In this document: positions 42,615 through 52,919 of the stretch, in pieces
Layout of the letters: each line of letters opens with the position of its first letter
How positions within the stretch are numbered: the first letter of the stretch is position 1
Assembly (NCBI GenBank): GCA_029948255.1
Contig: JALIZF010001707.1
Location: forward strand, 248,001 to 312,000
Reading direction: 5' to 3'
DNA from: Telmatactis stephensoni
Taxonomy: Eukaryota > Cnidaria > Anthozoa > Actiniaria > Isophelliidae
Length of the DNA: 64,000 nucleotides
Made by a program: the position numbers and the translations under genes
Notes under the pieces: generated by a model
What the model was told of the DNA's origin: nothing
Seen by the model: only the letters and a program-made list of their open reading frames with translations
Database searches by the model: none

Positions 42615-44430
42615 TCCCTCCACTTGATGATGTTGGGGAACATGACATAAGTTGTCTTCAATATCTCATTAGCACTGAAAACTTATTTCAATTTGGCCCT
42701 ATAACTGATAACAAAGTAATTTCCCTCCTAAACCAGTTAAGCGTGTCAAATTAAAAGCTACTGGTCTGGATTAGCTAGAGTCATTCGAGAATGTGCTGAT
42801 CTTATTTCTTCTTCTATTTGTAAAATATTTAACACTTCTTTAGAACACGGCGTCTTTCCAAACGCTTGGAAATGCTCCAGAGTAGTTACCCCACTTTTTA
42901 AACAAGGTGAAAGAAATGATGTAAATAATTATCGCCCAATATCTGTTGTTTCTATTAATTATAGCCAAGGTGTTTGAAAGGATAGTATACGACCAGTTAT
43001 ATGCATTTTTATCAGAAAATCGTAGAATTTCAAAACACCAATCGGGGTTTCGTTCTTTGCACTCCACCGGCCCCTCACGGCGTTGATAGAGGCAACGGAC
43101 AGCTGGGCTTATAACATCGACCGTGGTAATGTCAATGCTGTAGTATTTCTAGACCTTAAAAAGGCTTTTGACACGGTTGATCATGAAATTCTTTTATATA
43201 AATTGTGCGCTTATGGATTACAAGGGATTGCTTTTGATTGGTGTAAATCATATCTAAATAACCGCACTCAACAATGCTTTGTTAATGGTTCTCTTTCGGA
43301 ACCATGTTGCTTAAAATGCGGTGTACCTCAAGGAACAATCCTAGGCCCCTTGTTATTCCTCTTGTATATAAATGATCTACCAAATTGTCTTTCAAACTTT
43401 AAGTCAAGAATCATATAGGTATGCTGACGATACTCATCTCACATACGCTGATAGTGACCCAATGTCAATTCAAGCACGTCTTAATGCAGACTTGGGGAAC
43501 ATCAGTTATTGGCTGTCCATAAACAAACTTACTTTAAATAATATGACTAAAACAGAATTTATATTAATTGGATCACGTCAAAAAAATCAACACCCTTACT
43601 GTTACACCAAAACACGAATTTAATGGAGTACCGATTGAACAAGTAGGTACAGTGAAATCACTTGGTTTACTCATAGACTCCAACCTCACCTGGAAAGACC
43701 ACATTGAAAAGCTTTCTAAAAAATTGCATCTAGTATTGGGGCTTTAAAACGAATTAGGCCGTTTGTTCCATTTTCCACACTTCTCCTTATTTTTAAAGCC
43801 TTGGTGCAACCCCACTTCGACTATATTGTAATGTTGTATGGGGAAATTGTGGAAAAACTCTTTCGCACAAACTACAAAAGCTCCAGAACCGAGCAGCACG
43901 GGTGTTGACCTTCTCTAGCTATGATGCAGATGCCGGGCCCTTGGTTAAAAATCTGGGATGGTCTCCCATTAGGGTTCAGCAACAAAAACAAAAGGCTATC
44001 TTGGTATACAAGGCCCTGCATGGTCTCATATGATCACTCCTGAATATCTTAGTTCTAGATTTATATTCAGGAGTGACACCACAAGCTACTCACTGCGTGA
44101 CTCCACCAACAAACTAGATGTTCCTCTGTCGCGCACCAATTACCTCAAAAGTACCTTTACCTACAGTGGCGCAGAATTATGGAACAGTCTACCTAATGAT
44201 TTAAGGCAGGCGGAATCTATCAATGAATTCCGTCGATTATCCGAAATATTTATTATGAACAGTAAAGCACGGCATTCGTGGAAAGCAGGGTTTTTATTTA
44301 TTTTTATATTCATATGTATATATGTATTAATTTAGTTTAGTTTAGTGTAGAATTATCTGATTATTTTAATTTGTTAACTTTTGATCCTGATGGATTTACC
44401 GTGATTAAATAAATAAATAAAAAAAATAAA
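42615..44430 (+). pseudogene. LINE reverse transcriptase, 5'-truncated and frameshifted
   Basis: Order of RT blocks: NNYRPISVVS (near 42,930), FLDLKKAFDTVDHEILL (43,147-43,195), GVPQGTILGPLLFLLY (43,320-43,367), YADDTHLTYAD (about 43,420-43,450), and KSLGLLIDSNLTWKDHI followed by the C-terminal LINE domain (AELWNSLPNDLRQAESI, 44,165-44,220). At least five frame changes separate these blocks. The 3' end is an (AAAT)n/A-rich tail at 44,404-44,430. The Asp-Asp catalytic pair is intact in sequence, but the gene is not. The motif set suits the Jockey/CR1/L2 assemblage. No endonuclease is recognised upstream. Confidence 0.9.
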
Positions 44431-44461
44431 GACTTATATTACTCGGCAGTTTTCTTGCTTC

Positions 44462-44898
44462 ATAGACATAGAAATAGACATAGATTTTTATTAGGCACCT
44501 GAATGACTTTTTTAGAGTTACAGTTGAGGAATTAAAACTTGTATAAAGGTGCCAGCTATCTACAATAACCTTAAATGGCTAGCCTAGGTAGATAGCTGGT
44601 TATACACATTGTAATAAAATTCCATAGGGTCAGAAAAAGAAACAAATTACATATAGACAAATACATCGATAGAAATAAAGCAATACTGATTTATGGTAAC
44701 GACGAAACGAATTATGTAATGAATAAATAGATTAAATAACTGATGGATTATATTATAAATGGATAAATGATTTTAAGATAGTAATATAACTGTATTATGA
44801 AAATGAGTATATAACAAAGATAAGTGAGCTAGTGAATCACACGGAGTAAGAATTTAATATTTGTCCTCGCATACAATCTTTGGAATTTTCTCTCTTCC
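44462..44898. other. Insertion specific to duplication copy A
   Basis: Between TTCTTGCTTC and CGGTTTGTAGGG copy B has no gap, while copy A has 437 bp beginning CATAGACATAGAAATAGACA. It includes a small inverted pair (GCCAGCTATCTAC and GTAGATAGCTGG). No coding content. Alternatively copy B lost it. Confidence 0.6.
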
Positions 44899-45199
44899 GG
44901 TTTGTAGGGTTGGCCAGAGCCTACGAGTGGGGTGAATGAGTGGGATCTGGGGACGAGAATGCTCTGTAAACTGATATTGACTGCCATCTTTTGTAGTGGC
45001 GTTAAGAAACCATACCCATACCCAGAAACCATAGGATGGCATAGAAAGATGAACAAAGGATTTGCCCAGTATGTAATATGGGAATAAAAAATGAAAAGCA
45101 CTTTTTTCACTTGGTGTCCACTTTATGACACTTTATGATACAAAATATATCTGTAATATATAATTGTAGAAAAAGTACACATAACGATTATCTAATTTA

Positions 45200-45764
45200 T
45201 TCTTGGTTTGCACTGACGTCATCATAAAATTTTTCGGGCTTAATATAGAATATTTTTGAATAAAATGTCTTGCATCAAAAAAAGTAGTTGAAGGTTTGTA
45301 TCTATACGAAATTTTTAGTCATAAGAATATTTTGATAACGAGATACGAGCGATCAAATATCTTCGTTGTTTGGTGTGAAATGTATGGGTCCGCCATCTTG
45401 GTGCACAACCTTTGTACACCAACATGGCGGACAGTAACACGAAGGACCAAAATCACATTAATATCGCTATAATTCATGTTTTCTATGCAAATATTCACCA
45501 AAACACACTTATTTATCACTTACAAAGTTAAAGTCGTACGATTTGAATCACATTTGCCTATATTTCTGCGTCTTTACGATATACGTGACAGTGTTGCGTG
45601 ACAGAAATTGACTCGCAATAAATCGAAAACCATTCATTGAAAGAACTCAGTTTTTTTGTGTGAGGACTTTTCTTAATGATATAAACAAAATATCTAGGAA
45701 ACAGTTTCGTGTGATGAATAGTTTAGATTTTAGCTTTTTGATGACGTCACATGCAAACCAAGAA
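45200..45764. repeat. MITE present in copy A, absent from copy B
   Basis: The ends TTCTTGGTTTGCA and TGCAAACCAAGAA are inverted repeats, continuing as TGACGTCATCA after a 1-2-base offset. Flanks ATTTA and TACATT are directly joined in copy B (60,388-60,398), giving a clean empty site. The interior contains a hairpin GTCCGCCATCTTGGTG...CACCAACATGGCGGAC (45,389-45,433). A TA dinucleotide lies on each side. Confidence 0.85.
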
Positions 45765-46196
45765 TACATTAAAAATACATGAATGGCTCATTAGACAACA
45801 GTTTCGCATTGTACGTCCCGCTATTTTCGAGAAGGTAGCCATTCCAAATACCTTCGATTCATTGAAAGACAATGGCACCAATTAGAATTTATAAGAGCTG
45901 GTTCCGCTATTACTTAAGGCTTTTCCTGATTCATCAGGAAACGCATTGAAATTCAAGTGATAGGCGTACGTAGAGGCATGCCTGTTATATCGAGGTGTGA
46001 GTTATGGACAAGAGACCATAATACGAGAGCGAAACTCATGGATCGATGTCTGTGCGATGTTCGCGGCGCGTAAGGTGATTTGTCGAATTACCGAAGGTAA
46101 ATCGACGTAAGGACGTTCGCGGTCAAATGATCTAACCGCATTTTTCCTTCAAACTTTTATATGGTGAAAGAACTTCATCACAGAAGTTAAGGTGAC

Positions 46197-46627
46197 TCAT
46201 CAGAAAATCAGGAGGCATTCGGCCTTGACAAACTTTTGCTCACAACTTTTTAGAATCACGCCGAGGGACTGGGGCCGAGTGTGACGTCTACCCAGGAACC
46301 ATCACAACTATACTAACTACACTGCCCGCTTGCTTATTCTAAAAAATATCATTTGGCATTTCAGATTGTTTTTTATATACTTTTTTAATGAATTTCTATG
46401 AACTTTCGAAGCTTTCTTTGTGAATGTCGATGTTGTGTTCCTGGGTTGACGTCATCACATGCGACTCTCTTTCCCAATCCCTTAAGCGTGCGTGGTATAC
46501 CACAGGGACCCTGAGGGTCACTTTCCCACAACTTTGAAATTAAATTAAAAATCGGGGATTTATCCAAATCGAATGCGTTCTCAGAATTATTCTAGATTTA
46601 CATAAAATGACACCAGACAGGGGGTTA
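46197..46627. repeat. TTAAGGTGACTC element start and rearranged hairpin
   Basis: TTAAGGTGACTCATC at 46,197 begins a segment matching 60,773 onward to TTTTTAGAATC. Here it jumps to ACGCCGAGGGACTGGGG, omitting about 230 bp that copy B keeps. Part of that omitted sequence occurs inverted at 46,515-46,627 (CAACTTTGAAATTAAATTAA, ATCGGGGATTTAT). GACGTCTACCCAGGAACC (46,281) also pairs with TTCCTGGGTTGACGTC (46,438). Confidence 0.6.
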
Positions 46628-46955
46628 GGTGAATGGATGTCTAATACATTTCTTATATCGGAAAACAAATTTCACTGATTGCGCGCGCGATGGTTTTAGC
46701 TTCCTGGTAACTGTACATGCCGCGAACATCTCGCATTCAATACCAGTTTCGCTCTCTTTTATTGTACTGTCTTGCTATGGACATGCCCTTAAGGAGTCAT
46801 TCCACTGTATATGCCTCCAAAATGAAAAGGGTTCCTTTTTGGGGGGCAGATCATGACGGCAGTACCATGCCCACAGACAGAAGGATCACCTCGGTTGATC
46901 ACATTTTTGTTTTTGTTTGATCGAAATTCGCAATTGAGAAAATTTGTGTCATCAA

Positions 46956-46961
46956 TTTAAT
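46956..46961 (-). terminator. Possible polyadenylation signal for amidohydrolase copy 2
   Basis: TTTAAT on the plus strand reads ATTAAA on the minus strand, about 80 bp after the stop codon. Copy 3 has the same site near 61,580. It is a common variant signal; function is inferred. Confidence 0.35.
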
Positions 46962-47038
46962 TAATCGTGCTTTGGGGATCCGGTTCTTAAAATTGTTATT
47001 GTTCAACATTACCACAGTCCATCAGTGTGGTGAAAATA

Positions 47039-49134
47039 TCACATGTAAGATAAAACCATTTTTCCTCCACTTCGCGACTCCTTCCTTTCAGTAAGCCCAT
47101 TGCTACGACCATCTAGATACGTATCCACCACTTTGATGTCCAGAAGCTTGAACGGGTCGACTTTCAGTGGATTCTCACTCAAGACAACAAGATCTGCTCG
47201 TTTACCGACCGTCAGGCTGCCAAGTTCTTTCTCTTTGTGAATCTGCCAAGCTGCATTGATTGTATATGCCTTCAGTGCCTCCTTGATTGTCACGCAATAC
47301 TCCTTGCCATAAACGGTATCAGGATCGTCTCTTTGTGTACGTGTCACGGCAGTTTTGATGTTGGCAAAAGGTTCAGGATGACCTGGAAATGCTGGATGGT
47401 CTTGATGAATAGTCCATCGTAAACCATGTTTTGTAGCCAAACTAAGCGGTGCCCATCGATTTGTTCGTTTTTCCCCCAAAATGGACTTGGTATAAACTTT
47501 GCCATAAAAGTACAGATGAGCAACAAAGAAGGAAAGCGCAAGATTAAGTTTCGAGGAACGAATGATGTGGTTTTCGTCGGCTAGTCCAAGGTGTTCTATG
47601 CGATGTCTGCGATCGCCCTCTGGAGGGTCACCTAAGAGCTGATCAAGAGTAATATGCAAATGTTAGTTTTGGGATAGTTTTGGAATTAAATACTATATAT
47701 GCTAGTGTAGTGAATGAGGAGTGGTTATGTCACGCATGTGATCGAAATGAAGACAGAGCAGGGGAGATGAGGGGAGATGAAGGGTTGGGACAGTCAGCAA
47801 GGATCAAGAACACTAAATCATACAACATGCATACAATGTTAATTCAACGCATTTAGACGGCGAGATCCTACAGCTACTTGAATGGCTGGGTTGATCAAAA
47901 GAGGGTTATAGTGATCAATATTTTGCATCGACTTGCAGCTATTTGCATTGACTTGCGAGCACTTTGAGTATGCTTTTCGTACCTTTTCGTAAATGTTTAA
48001 GACCTGATCAATGGCTCTCTCTCCGTGAGCGTGCATAGCTACTTGTTTTCCTTTATCGTGCCACCCTTTCGCCATCTTTAACAACTCCTCATCAGAGTAA
48101 TTCAGAACTCCATAACATGGTGATGGAGGAAACCCCAGCTTCTTAGTCAAATCGTTCTCCAGAAAAGGGTCTCGGGCTGCAACAGAACCACAATGTGGAG
48201 AGCCATCGGTGATGATTTTCACACCCTGAAACCAAAGTTTGTCGTTCTCATCTATGAACATCTTGACTTTTCTCTGCTTGGAAGGAGGTTCTTCCACTTC
48301 AGCCTTCCTCATACTCTCAAAGGAGTAATAGAGAGCGATCCTCAAAGGACAGTCGGGTTGCAAGGACTTCTCTTCCATGATGCGGTCAAGTTGTCCACCA
48401 TAACTATTACCAGAAAAGAGTAGGTCGGTGATGGTGGTAAAACCGTACCGAGAGTACTCTTCCCATTGATCGTCTACGGCTTTCGAGATCTCCTTAGGCG
48501 TTGGAGTCGGTGCACTTTGTAAAATCTTGAGGTACGCAGGGGGCTCCATCATTTGGCCAGTCAGTTTGTTTGTTACTGGATCTCTTACATAATACCCACC
48601 ATCAGGATCTGGAGAATCTTCTGTTATACCAGCACTTTCAAATGCTTTATGGTTAGCCCATGCAATATGCAGGTTTTGACCAAGAACAACTATTGGTACA
48701 TCACGTGAAAACTCATCTAAAATGTCCCAGTTTAAATCAGGGAGGTCTTCAACAAGCTCAGGGTCCCATCCTGAAAAGACGCACCATTTGCCACTCTGTG
48801 GATCAGTACTGCTGATAGTCGTTTTGAAAAGATCTTTGATTTGGTCATAACTTTGGTAATAATAGCCACTGCAGCTGACTTCCAACAAACGAGTATGTAC
48901 CATCTGGGCTGCATGGCTATGTGCTTCGATGAATCCAGGAAGGAGTGTTTGGTTCCCTTCCAGGCAAATGTACTTGGTATCCACCCCTCCATGGAGAAAG
49001 ACTTCGGATTTTTCTCCAACCGCCAGGATTTTACCATCCTTAATTGCCAAAGCCTCGGCGGTTGGGTAGTGGTCATCCATGGTCACAATGTCACCCCCAC
49101 AAACGATAAAATCTGCTGAACTACCAACTACCAT
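47039..49134 (-). CDS. YtcJ-type amidohydrolase, copy 2 (583 aa, two coding exons)
   Basis: Exon 1 is 49,134-47,983 and exon 2 is 47,638-47,039, again 1152 plus 600 bp in phase 0. The acceptor is CTTGATCAG|CTC. The intron is only 344 bp because about 448 bp next to the donor is missing; the donor is now AAG|GTACGA, weaker than the GTAGGT of copies 1 and 3. All metal-ligand blocks are present, but the first reads HSHAAQM where copies 1 and 3 have HTHGALM. The frame stays open far upstream of the ATG (to 49,545). The start at 49,134 is chosen because homology to copy 1 and a TTTCAG acceptor at 49,149 both place it there. If the altered donor fails, read-through adds about 48 residues and then stops, losing exon 2. 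Confidence 0.92.
47973..47990 (-). other. Rebuilt 5' splice site of amidohydrolase copy 2
   Basis: On the minus strand the exon ends ACGAAAAG, then GT, then ACGAAAAG again before rejoining intron sequence (CATACTC). The eight-base repeat at the deletion junction is absent in copies 1 and 3 and supplies the intron's first bases. Confidence 0.75.
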
Positions 49135-49200
49135 TTTTGTCGTAATTACTGAAATTGAACATTGAAGACATTTATAACAACAAAATACAGTAAAAATTTC

Positions 49201-49577
49201 CATATATCCAGAAAGGTAGCAGAAGTACAGTTGATATTGTCTATATAGCCTTCGTAAGCGGCCTTCGTACGCGAGGGGACTTTCTCTCTTCCCCTCCCCT
49301 TTAAAGCTGGTGCTGTTCTCATATCGTGCTACCATATAAACACTTACCAAAAATCTCGCTCCTGAAACCCAATTTGAACTAATATATGATAGAATTAAAC
49401 GCTGCACTTCTATGTCAAACGTTTGGACACTAGCCGTGGTGGTGGTGGGGGTGGGGGTGGGGTTCGGAGGGGCATGGGACATGGGGGTTTGCGGTGTTGG
49501 CCCTTTTTTCGTTCGATACGTTATATATAATTGAGCATGAACCAATCAGTCAAAAGCTCCAATCCAATCAAAACCTC
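49201..49577. other. 5' flank of amidohydrolase copy 2, no other gene
   Basis: Homology to copy 1 stops near 49,186. A GGTGGTGGTGGGGGTGGGGG purine tract lies at 49,437-49,460. The possible promoter is not identified. Confidence 0.4.
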
Positions 49578-51028
49578 TTAAGGTGACTCGACCCAATATT
49601 TTTACATGAACACCTTCCAACTTTGAAACTCTCATGCCTAAATAGATTGACTTCAATTTCAAATCCATTTTATATAATAATTGGCATATTACGCGCGCTC
49701 TGATTGGTCGAACAACCATGTGTGATTAGAGTACACACACATAGATGGCGTCATCAAATCTTACGCGCGCTCTGATTGGTTGGAATGTTTCGATAAATAT
49801 TATATAAAACAGATAGATTCCATTTTTCCATGCGTCTCGACTTCGTCTCGTGGCGTACATTTTTGTTCTCACCAGATTTTGACGTCATCTGTGCATCGAT
49901 TAGAGTACAGACGCACGGAAAAATGGAATCTATTTGTTTAATAACACATTAGCTACATATAGACCGAAAAACAATATTGAATGTGTTTTGGGAAGATAGG
50001 ACGCAATAATGATAATGACGTGTAATGACGTCAAATGTGTGTAGCTTCGGATCGAATTTTGGCTCTCAAATGCATTTGCTAAGGAAATGATCGTCGCTAC
50101 ATATACCTTACATGTTTGCCTTCCTCTGAAGGAAATCTCACCGAAATGTACACGACAGATTTGGAGATATTTTAGGTCCTTTGAATTAAGGGTATAATTT
50201 ATACAAAAGTTGAAGACCACACGCCCCTTGGCAAATTATACTACTTTTTGGATATATATTTACCCCAAAATCGCTCATTCTATTCTCACATCCCTCTAGT
50301 ACTTCATGGAAAAACTGGAAGAATTTACAGCAACGCGATTTCGCCAAAGCGAATGAGATGTGAATGAAGCTGAAAACCCAATTTTTACATTTTCTCTGGT
50401 TTTACGGGCATTTTCGCAAAACATGAGATCATGATTAATACACTATAAGAACACGGATTTTCATGCTCATTGAAAACGTTTTAGGTGGCTTAAAATAAAC
50501 ACAAAATTAGGTAAATATTGAAGCGATGTCGACGATTTTGTGCTCTGGGACTCCTGTTGTTTCTGACCTATCAACAAAGAATTCTTGTACACCATGCACA
50601 CATTGACTGCGCTTGGTTAACCATGTGCACGTCACAGAATTCAATTCAAAAGAGTTTGTTGTTGTGATAAATCGTAGACAATAGAAGTCCCAGTGCACAA
50701 AATCGTCGACATCGCTATAAATATCTCCGAATTCGTCTTGTAGCTTTCGGTGAGATTTCCTTCGATTCAGAGGAAGGCAAACATGTAAGGTATATGTAGC
50801 GAAGAGCATTTCCTTAGCAAATGCATTTGAGAGCCAAAATTCGATCCGAAGCTAAAACACATTTGATGTCATTTATCACGTGATATTGCGTCCGATCTTC
50901 CCAAAACACATTCAATATTGTTTTTTAGTCTATATGTAACTAATGTGTTATAATGGATTTGAAATTGAAGTCAATCTGTTTAGGCATGAGTGTTCATGTA
51001 AAAATATTGATACGTCGAGCCACCTTAA
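49578..51028. repeat. TTAA-bounded fold-back element with about 330-bp arms
   Basis: The ends TTAAGGTGACTCGACCCAAT and ATTGATACGTCGAGCCACCTTAA pair, followed by long arms (for example CACATTCAATATTGTTTTTT against the inverse near 49,968, and GCATTTGCTAAGGAAATG against CATTTCCTTAGCAAATGC). The loop around 50,230-50,690 has no recognised gene. Its termini resemble those of the palindrome at 30,343-32,015, but the arms differ. A second element interrupts the left arm. Confidence 0.85.
49672..49945. repeat. Composite insertion (TATATAA element plus hairpin) in the left arm
   Basis: The right arm reads GTGTTATAATGGATTTG without a break, whereas the left arm is split between CAAATCCATTTTATA and AATAACACATTAG. 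The insert has ATTACGCGCGCTCTGATTGG twice (49,689 and 49,764) and TATTATATAAA, then a hairpin AGATAGATTCCATTTTTCC...GGAAAAATGGAATCTATTTG (49,808-49,937). The layout equals that at 35,258-36,374. Confidence 0.75.
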
Positions 51029-51479
51029 ACCCGCTCTACTGTTCATCGAATAGGTCCTTGTCACTTAACGTAGTCATCACTGTAGCTGCATATGAATACA
51101 GTAAACATAAGTGAAAGTGAAAATGAAGTTGTAGCCTGCGCAGGCTACTGAAAGGGTGCGAAAACTACTATCGTAATAAAAACAAATTTAGATGCTGCGT
51201 TAACAGCGAAAAAATTAGGACTGAAGCTTCGAGAACTTTATATTATTTGGTGAGTGAATAATTGAGAAAAACATTCTTTTACGTATATATTTGTATGATA
51301 GATGATATTTTTTCTTTCTAGATTTTATAAGTACATAATAGACATACCAATCACACAGTGCGCGGACTGAAACTTTCAGAAAGGGAAGCCAAATACCAAT
51401 TACAGACATTCCAGTTAGACCCGCCTTTGGTAGTCAGCTGCAGGTATTTCACGAAAATATAAATATGTCTCGATATTTC
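51029..51479. other. Intergenic, no gene recognised
   Basis: No supported exon. A small GTAGCCTGCGCAGGCTAC perfect palindrome lies at 51,133-51,150. Confidence 0.4.
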
Positions 51480-51650
51480 ATATCATTTAGATTATGGTTT
51501 GTGAGATATTGGGCTTAAAGAATGTGTACTTTGCACTGCACGGCGCCTTTTAGCACCATTAATCACTCACTCACTCACTCACTCACTCACTCACTCACAA
51601 ACAAACAAACAAACAAACAAACAAACAAACAAACAAACAAACAAACAAAC

Positions 51651-51694
<44 letters not shown>

Positions 51695-52335
51695 AAACAA
51701 ACAAACAAACAAACAAACAAACAAACAAACAAACAAACTAACTAACTAACTAACAAACAAACAAACAAACGATTCATTTTTGTGGGGATTGTTGTTAATT
51801 AATCTCAATTGAGGCCGCTGACGCTGTGCTTGGATAGCGGCACGAGGCTGAGACCGAACAAGTACCGTGCAAGGAAAGACGAAAAGTGAGTCGGTACTTT
51901 GCGCTCATACACACGGCGCCTTTCAGCACAATCAATCACTCACTCACTCACTCAAACAAATAATCAATTTTTGTGGGGATTGTTGTTAATTAATCTCGCT
52001 GACGCTGTGCTTGGATAGCGGCACGAGGCTGAGACCAAACAAGTACCGTGAAAGGAAAGATGAAAAGCGCTTTGAGAAGAGTTAAAAGTACGTTTTGTAT
52101 TAAAGTAGTTCCGGACCCTTGCTTCTCCGCATTTCCCACCCGCATTGAAGCACGAACACTTTTATTAGAGAACATTGGTATTACTGGAGGAAGTCTGGGC
52201 ACTAGTAAGCGAGCGAACCGTAGAAACTCTAAACTTTAGCGGAGAAAAATAATATTTTGTCATCCAAACATCGGAAAATTTTTAATCAACAAATCTTTTA
52301 CACTATGTAATGTAGGTATCTAACATCGAACTTTT
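51480..52335. repeat. Dispersed repeat, two tandem modules with microsatellites
   Basis: The first module contains TTTGTGAGATATTGGGCTTAAAG (the uninterrupted Harbinger target), ACGGCGCCTTTTAGCACCAT and a compound microsatellite. A second module starts near 51,886 (GTGAGTCGGTACTTTGCGCT) and matches 32,692-33,180 to the end (GGAAGTCTGGGCACTAGTAA). Non-coding. Confidence 0.85.
51564..51770. repeat. Compound microsatellite (CACT)n(CAAA)n(CTAA)n(CAAA)n(CTAA)n(CAAA)n
   Basis: About 205 bp of 4-bp units that switch between CACT, AAAC and TAAC blocks while staying in the same register, so each change is a single-base variant of the unit that then spread. Confidence 0.9.
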
Positions 52336-52396
52336 AAATTTAGTTAATCTTATCCATCGTAAAAGCCAGCGAGAAAATCGCTAAAATGGGTGATAT

Positions 52397-52919
52397 CAGG
52401 AGCCCATTACTAGGAGCGTACAACTAGGACCCTGATCTTGAGTGATCCTTTTCTCAGACCTGGTTATTTTTAGATTCATATTTCTCGCGTAGAATTAAGC
52501 GTTTTCGAAGAGGTCCACCAAGGTGTAATTCATAATGGCGGCTTCAGACGTTCTTTACTCGTTTATATCTGTCGTTCCTTGTTTTCCGATTCCTTTTTAT
52601 TCCCTATCGATCATTACTTAGTGTATTTACCCATGAAACACTGCAGTCGTGCTGCAGGATGCATACAATATATAGGTACTTGTAGTCTAGTGCTGAAGCT
52701 GAAGTCGGCGATCAGTAAAGATATGGAATAAAAATTTTTATCGAGTTCGAATAGTTCAAACACAAACAAACACGTCTATGACGTCACCAGAGAATCGCAC
52801 GCTGATTGGCTACGGTAGCATTCTTTGTCTGCATATCCGTTCTAAAAATAGATGGTCTGTGAAAACGATTACTCTAAAGCGATGTACGTGAGTTGTACGC
52901 TCCTAGTAATGGGCTCCTG
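52397..52919. repeat. hAT-like MITE
   Basis: The ends CAGGAGCCCATTACTAGGAG and CTCCTAGTAATGGGCTCCTG extend as about 31-bp inverted repeats (to CGTACAACT). GTGATAT lies directly outside each end, a 7-base match in a probable 8-base duplication. A CAG start plus about 8 bp is the hAT pattern. The interior is non-coding, with one TGACGTCA at 52,779. Confidence 0.8.

Larger units (their letters stand above)
44431..49200. repeat. Segmental duplication, copy A (pairs with 60,058 to beyond 64,000)
   Basis: Collinear with the region from 60,058: TACTCGGCAG-TTTCTTGC (44,440), GGTTTGTAGGGTTG, CTCTGTAAACTGATATTGAC, GCTTTTCCTGATTCATCAGG, and then the whole amidohydrolase gene. Copy A has insertions not in B (44,462-44,898 and 45,200-45,764) and a rearrangement at 46,255-46,627. 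A LINE abuts the boundary in both copies, but they are different LINEs. Confidence 0.88.

Noticed and set aside
46629..46920. Conserved short frames duplicated at 61,247-61,544
   Set aside because: They are conserved only because the whole segment is duplicated, two frames overlap, and no domain is visible. They lie in the 3' flank of the amidohydrolase genes.
47839..49545. A 568-codon ORF extending upstream of amidohydrolase copy 2
   Set aside because: The part 5' of 49,134 has no homology in copy 1, follows a splice-acceptor-like TTTCAG, and is low-complexity. The part past 47,983 is intron. The gene was modelled by comparison of all three copies.
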